Part shown: positions 61,756-64,000 of the stretch, in pieces
Layout of the letters: the number at the start of each line of letters is the position of its first letter
Position numbering within the stretch: position 1 is the stretch's first letter
Source of the DNA: Quadrisphaera sp. INWT6
GTDB lineage: Bacteria > Actinomycetota > Actinomycetes > Actinomycetales > Quadrisphaeraceae
Length of the DNA stretch: 64,000 nucleotides
Direction of reading: 5' to 3'
Assembly (NCBI RefSeq): GCF_015390235.1
Contig: NZ_VUOH01000001.1
Coordinates: forward strand, 1-64,000
The notes under the pieces: model-generated
Database searches by the model: none
Told to the model about the DNA's origin: nothing
What the model saw: only the letters and a program-made list of their open reading frames with translations
Program-made: the position numbers and the translations under genes

Positions 61756-62157
61756 TCAGGCGGTGCCCACCACCGAGCCCGGGCCCAGGCCCCACGCCGC
61801 GAAGCTGCCGACCTCGGCCTCGAGCGTCGACCGGGCGCGCAGGCGCGGGCGCGACCAGCGGCCCGGGGCCAGGGTGCGGACCGCCGTGCACCGGCCGCGC
61901 CGGTCGAGGAAGGCCACCTCCAGCGGGTAGGTCATCCCGACGGTGTGCACCGCGCCGCAGCGGGTGATCCAGAGGGCCCCGTCGACCCCGCTGCTGCCGA
62001 GCAGGCCCGTCCGGCGCTCGCTGCGCGAGCGGGCCACGGCGACGGCGGCCACGGCCAGCCCGTCGACGACGAGCGTCTGCGGGCCGGGTCCGAAGACCGG
62101 GGCGGCCCGGGGCGTGGCCGGCGGGGCGGCCAGCGAGGTGATCGGTGCGGGGGTCAC
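61756..62157 (-). CDS. DUF192 family protein
   Basis: 133 aa with the DUF192 core: ARSRSERRTGLLGSSGVDGALWI, VHTVGMTYPLEVAFLDRRG, and LEAEVGSFAAWGLGPGSVV (each interrupted in the family by variable loops). Function unknown; in actinobacteria it often sits beside pilus or Tad genes, and the following plus-strand gene has a TadE/Flp-like segment. Start GTG 62157. Confidence 0.82.
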   Translation of the reverse strand: MTPAPITSLAAPPATPRAAPVFGPGPQTLVVDGLAVAAVAVARSRSERRTGLLGSSGVDGALWITRCGAVHTVGMTYPLEVAFLDRRGRCTAVRTLAPGRWSRPRLRARSTLEAEVGSFAAWGLGPGSVVGTA

Positions 62158-62309
62158 CGCGCCATCGTGTCTCCCGCGGGGGACCGCCCGCGAGGGCCCT
62201 GGGGCCCTGCTGAGGAGCGGTCGGGCAGCACCGGCTCGTCCGGTGCGGGGCCCCGCACGGGGCCCTCAGGCCCTCGGTCGGGCGGGGGTGCGCCCTCCAC
62301 GCTCCCCCC

Positions 62310-64000
62310 GTGCTCTCCACCACCTCCTGGCGCGCCGTCGCCGCCGCCGCCCTCCTCGCCCTGACCGGAACGCTGGTCGCGGGCCTCCTCGTCGCCCCGT
62401 GGGCGGTGGAGCAGGTCATCCCGCCCGGGACCCGCCAGCTCGACGACTCCCTGCGGGCCGCGGTGCTGGGGCTGTCGGTGGTCGTCTCCAGCCCGGTCCG
62501 CCTGGCGGCGGGGGCGCTCGCGGCGCTGCTCGCGCGCCGGTTCCGCGGCACGGACGCCCGGCGGCAGGCGCTGCCGTCCGCGCTCCTGGGCGTCGGTGCC
62601 GGGTGGGCCCTGTACGTGGCACCGCTGGTGCTCTGGAACCTCGCCGGCGGCCCCGCCCTGCCCTCCGAGCTCTGGTGGGAGCTGCCCCGGTGGCTGGTGG
62701 AGGGGTCTCTCGGCGCCCTCGCCGTCCCCCCGGGCCGGGCCCGGACCCGGACCCGACGTCCCGCGCTCAGCGGAGACCGGGGGGCTGCCAGCGTCGAGTA
62801 CGCCGGCGTGGTCTTCGTCGCCGCAGCGCTCGTGGTGGCCCTCGCGGCGGCGAGGACGGGGATCGGCCGCAGCGTCGTCGAGCGGATCTGCGCCGCGCTC
62901 GACGCCGTCTGCGCCCTCGTGGACAGGGCGGACGGCCCCGACGTGGTGTGCCCCGTGTTCCAGTCCGAGCACACGAACGGCTACGAGGTGTCGGCCGCGT
63001 ACCTGGGCGTGCGCCGCGAGGACGGCGACCGGTTGACGGTCCAGAGCGACGGCTCCGCCCAGGTGCGCCTCGTGCAGAGCGCCACCGCTGGCGTCGACGC
63101 GACGGCGGGGAAGCTCGCGTTCAGGTCCGGCCCGAGCAAGACCGGGGCAGGGGGAGGGACCGGGGGAGGGGCCGGGGCAGGGGGCGAGCGAGGGGGAGGG
63201 ACCGGGGGAGGGGCCGGGGGAGGAGGTGGGGGCGAGGAGCTGGGGGGCGCGGAGGTGACGGCGGAGGCGAGCGTCCGCGCGGGGGGTGACGTCGCCCTGC
63301 TGTTCGACTTCCGCGAGGCCGACGGCGGGGCGGTCGCCGCCCAGGACTTCGTGGACCACCAGCGGGGCGCCCTCGGACAGGCCGCGGACGCCGTGGTCTC
63401 GGGGCGCCAGCTCTACGCCCAGGGCTTCCACGAGGCGCGCCACAGCGCGCAGGAGCGGTGGTGGGACCTGACCACCCGCTGGGGCGCGGGGCCGACCGAC
63501 GAGCAGCGCGCCGCCGAGGACCTCGCCTTCCGCAACGGCGGTGCCGACGCCGTCGAGGTCTCCCTGGTGGCGGAGGCTGCGGCGACGGCGTCGGGTGAGG
63601 TGCCCGGGGGTGGCGTCGAGGCGGGTCTGAGCGCCGAGCAGCGGCTGACGGCGACGGTCTCGCTCCACGACGACGGCCCCGGCCGGCCCGCCTCCACGGT
63701 CACCGGAGCCCTGGGAGGTGGTGCGTCGGCCGGTGCCTCGTGGGCGCCCTTCGGGGAGGGGGTGACCGCTGCCGGGGGCGCGGGAGGCGCGGCGGCGGCC
63801 TCGGGCGAGTGGAGCACGACCTTCGACTCGCAGGGGAACCCCCTGGAGCTCGTCGTGACGACGGAGCGCGCCTCGTCAGCGGGCGGGGAGGGCACGGCCA
63901 CCGTGGAGAGCTGGAGCCTCGACCTCACCCGACCGGCGGACCGGGCCGCGTTCGACCGCGCCTTCACGACGTCCACGGTCCCCGTGGCCGGTCTCAGCGT
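62310..64000 (+). CDS. Large membrane/secreted protein with a TadE/Flp-like segment (runs off the window)
   Basis: GTG 62310 opens a frame with no stop to the window end (563 residues so far); shorter ATG frames over it are shadows. Residues 8-32, 48-75 and 88-113 are hydrophobic. At 155-181 comes SGDRGAASVEYAGVVFVAAA, like the Gly, then Glu+5 layout of TadE/Flp prepilins, continuing into a helix. After it are Cys194, Cys201 and Cys214, a glycine-rich stretch (279-308), and a polar, beta-like region with WTTFDSQGNPLELVVTT-like strands. I do not recognise a named family. No ribosome site precedes the GTG, so the start may be wrong. Confidence 0.6.
   Translation, partial: MLSTTSWRAVAAAALLALTGTLVAGLLVAPWAVEQVIPPGTRQLDDSLRAAVLGLSVVVSSPVRLAAGALAALLARRFRGTDARRQALPSALLGVGAGWALYVAPLVLWNLAGGPALPSELWWELPRWLVEGSLGALAVPPGRARTRTRRPALSGDRGAASVEYAGVVFVAAALVVALAAARTGIGRSVVERICAALDAVCALVDRADGPDVVCPVFQSEHTNGYEVSAAYLGVRREDGDRLTVQSDGSAQVRLVQSATAGVDATAGKLAFRSGPSKTGAGGGTGGGAGAGGERGGGTGGGAGGGGGGEELGGAEVTAEASVRAGGDVALLFDFREADGGAVAAQDFVDHQRGALGQAADAVVSGRQLYAQGFHEARHSAQERWWDLTTRWGAGPTDEQRAAEDLAFRNGGADAVEVSLVAEAAATASGEVPGGGVEAGLSAEQRLTATVSLHDDGPGRPASTVTGALGGGASAGASWAPFGEGVTAAGGAGGAAAASGEWSTTFDSQGNPLELVVTTERASSAGGEGTATVESWSLDLTRPADRAAFDRAFTTSTVPVAGLS

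Overview
The DNA is very GC-rich (roughly three quarters by eye), uses GTG starts freely, has many 4-base start/stop overlaps, and carries actinobacterial markers: an IdeR/DtxR regulator, a DUF3027 protein beside a cold-shock protein, a bacterial XPB helicase, CUT1 sugar importers without their own ATPase, and a c-di-AMP riboswitch ahead of an NlpC/P60 hydrolase. The 16S genes look like Kineosporiaceae (Quadrisphaera/Kineococcus relatives); that placement is from memory, not from a search. I see no phage, transposase or CRISPR array.

Layout. 1-14.9 kb is a xylose/xyloside utilisation region: the tail of a sugar porter, xylB and xylA (minus strand), a divergent ROK regulator, a LacI regulator (minus strand), then a plus-strand set of two paralogous solute-binding lipoproteins, two permeases, a ThuA-like protein, a Gfo/Idh/MocA oxidoreductase and a cytoplasmic GH3 beta-xylosidase. 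Inferred logic: oligoxylosides are imported, GH3 releases xylose, XylA and XylB feed the pentose phosphate pathway. Two copies of a GAAASTTTC palindrome lie in front of the LacI gene and of the importer. 15-40.5 kb is mixed housekeeping: HtrA protease, a PoxB-like TPP enzyme, a zinc-ribbon protein, XPB and a helicase-associated protein, a DUF4190-like membrane protein, a cold-shock protein, DUF3027, a large GHKL ATPase, a CapA-like lipoprotein, a MarR-MFS-methyltransferase operon, a fused double ABC exporter, serC, pdxH and a PIG-L deacetylase.

40.5-42.06 kb holds an MFS exporter behind a structured leader with a 12-codon ORF. This looks like a translation-coupled attenuator and is my strongest candidate for an undescribed regulatory element. 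42.07-55.05 kb holds two 16S-23S-5S operons in tandem, in direct orientation. They sit in two apparently identical 5,937-bp repeats separated by 1,104 bp with no recognisable gene but with 33 perfect copies of an octamer. 55-64 kb holds a photolyase, prpD-prpB, ideR, a CRP-like site and c-di-AMP riboswitch before an NlpC/P60 hydrolase, an HNH protein, a DUF192 protein, and at the right edge a long GTG-started gene whose product has a TadE/Flp-like hydrophobic segment.

Two interspersed repeat families are visible. One is a GATC-centred palindrome with CCGTGATCATGG ends, seen four times, each 5-13 bases after a plus-strand stop codon. The other is a 42-bp hairpin unit in tandem at two loci 19 kb apart.
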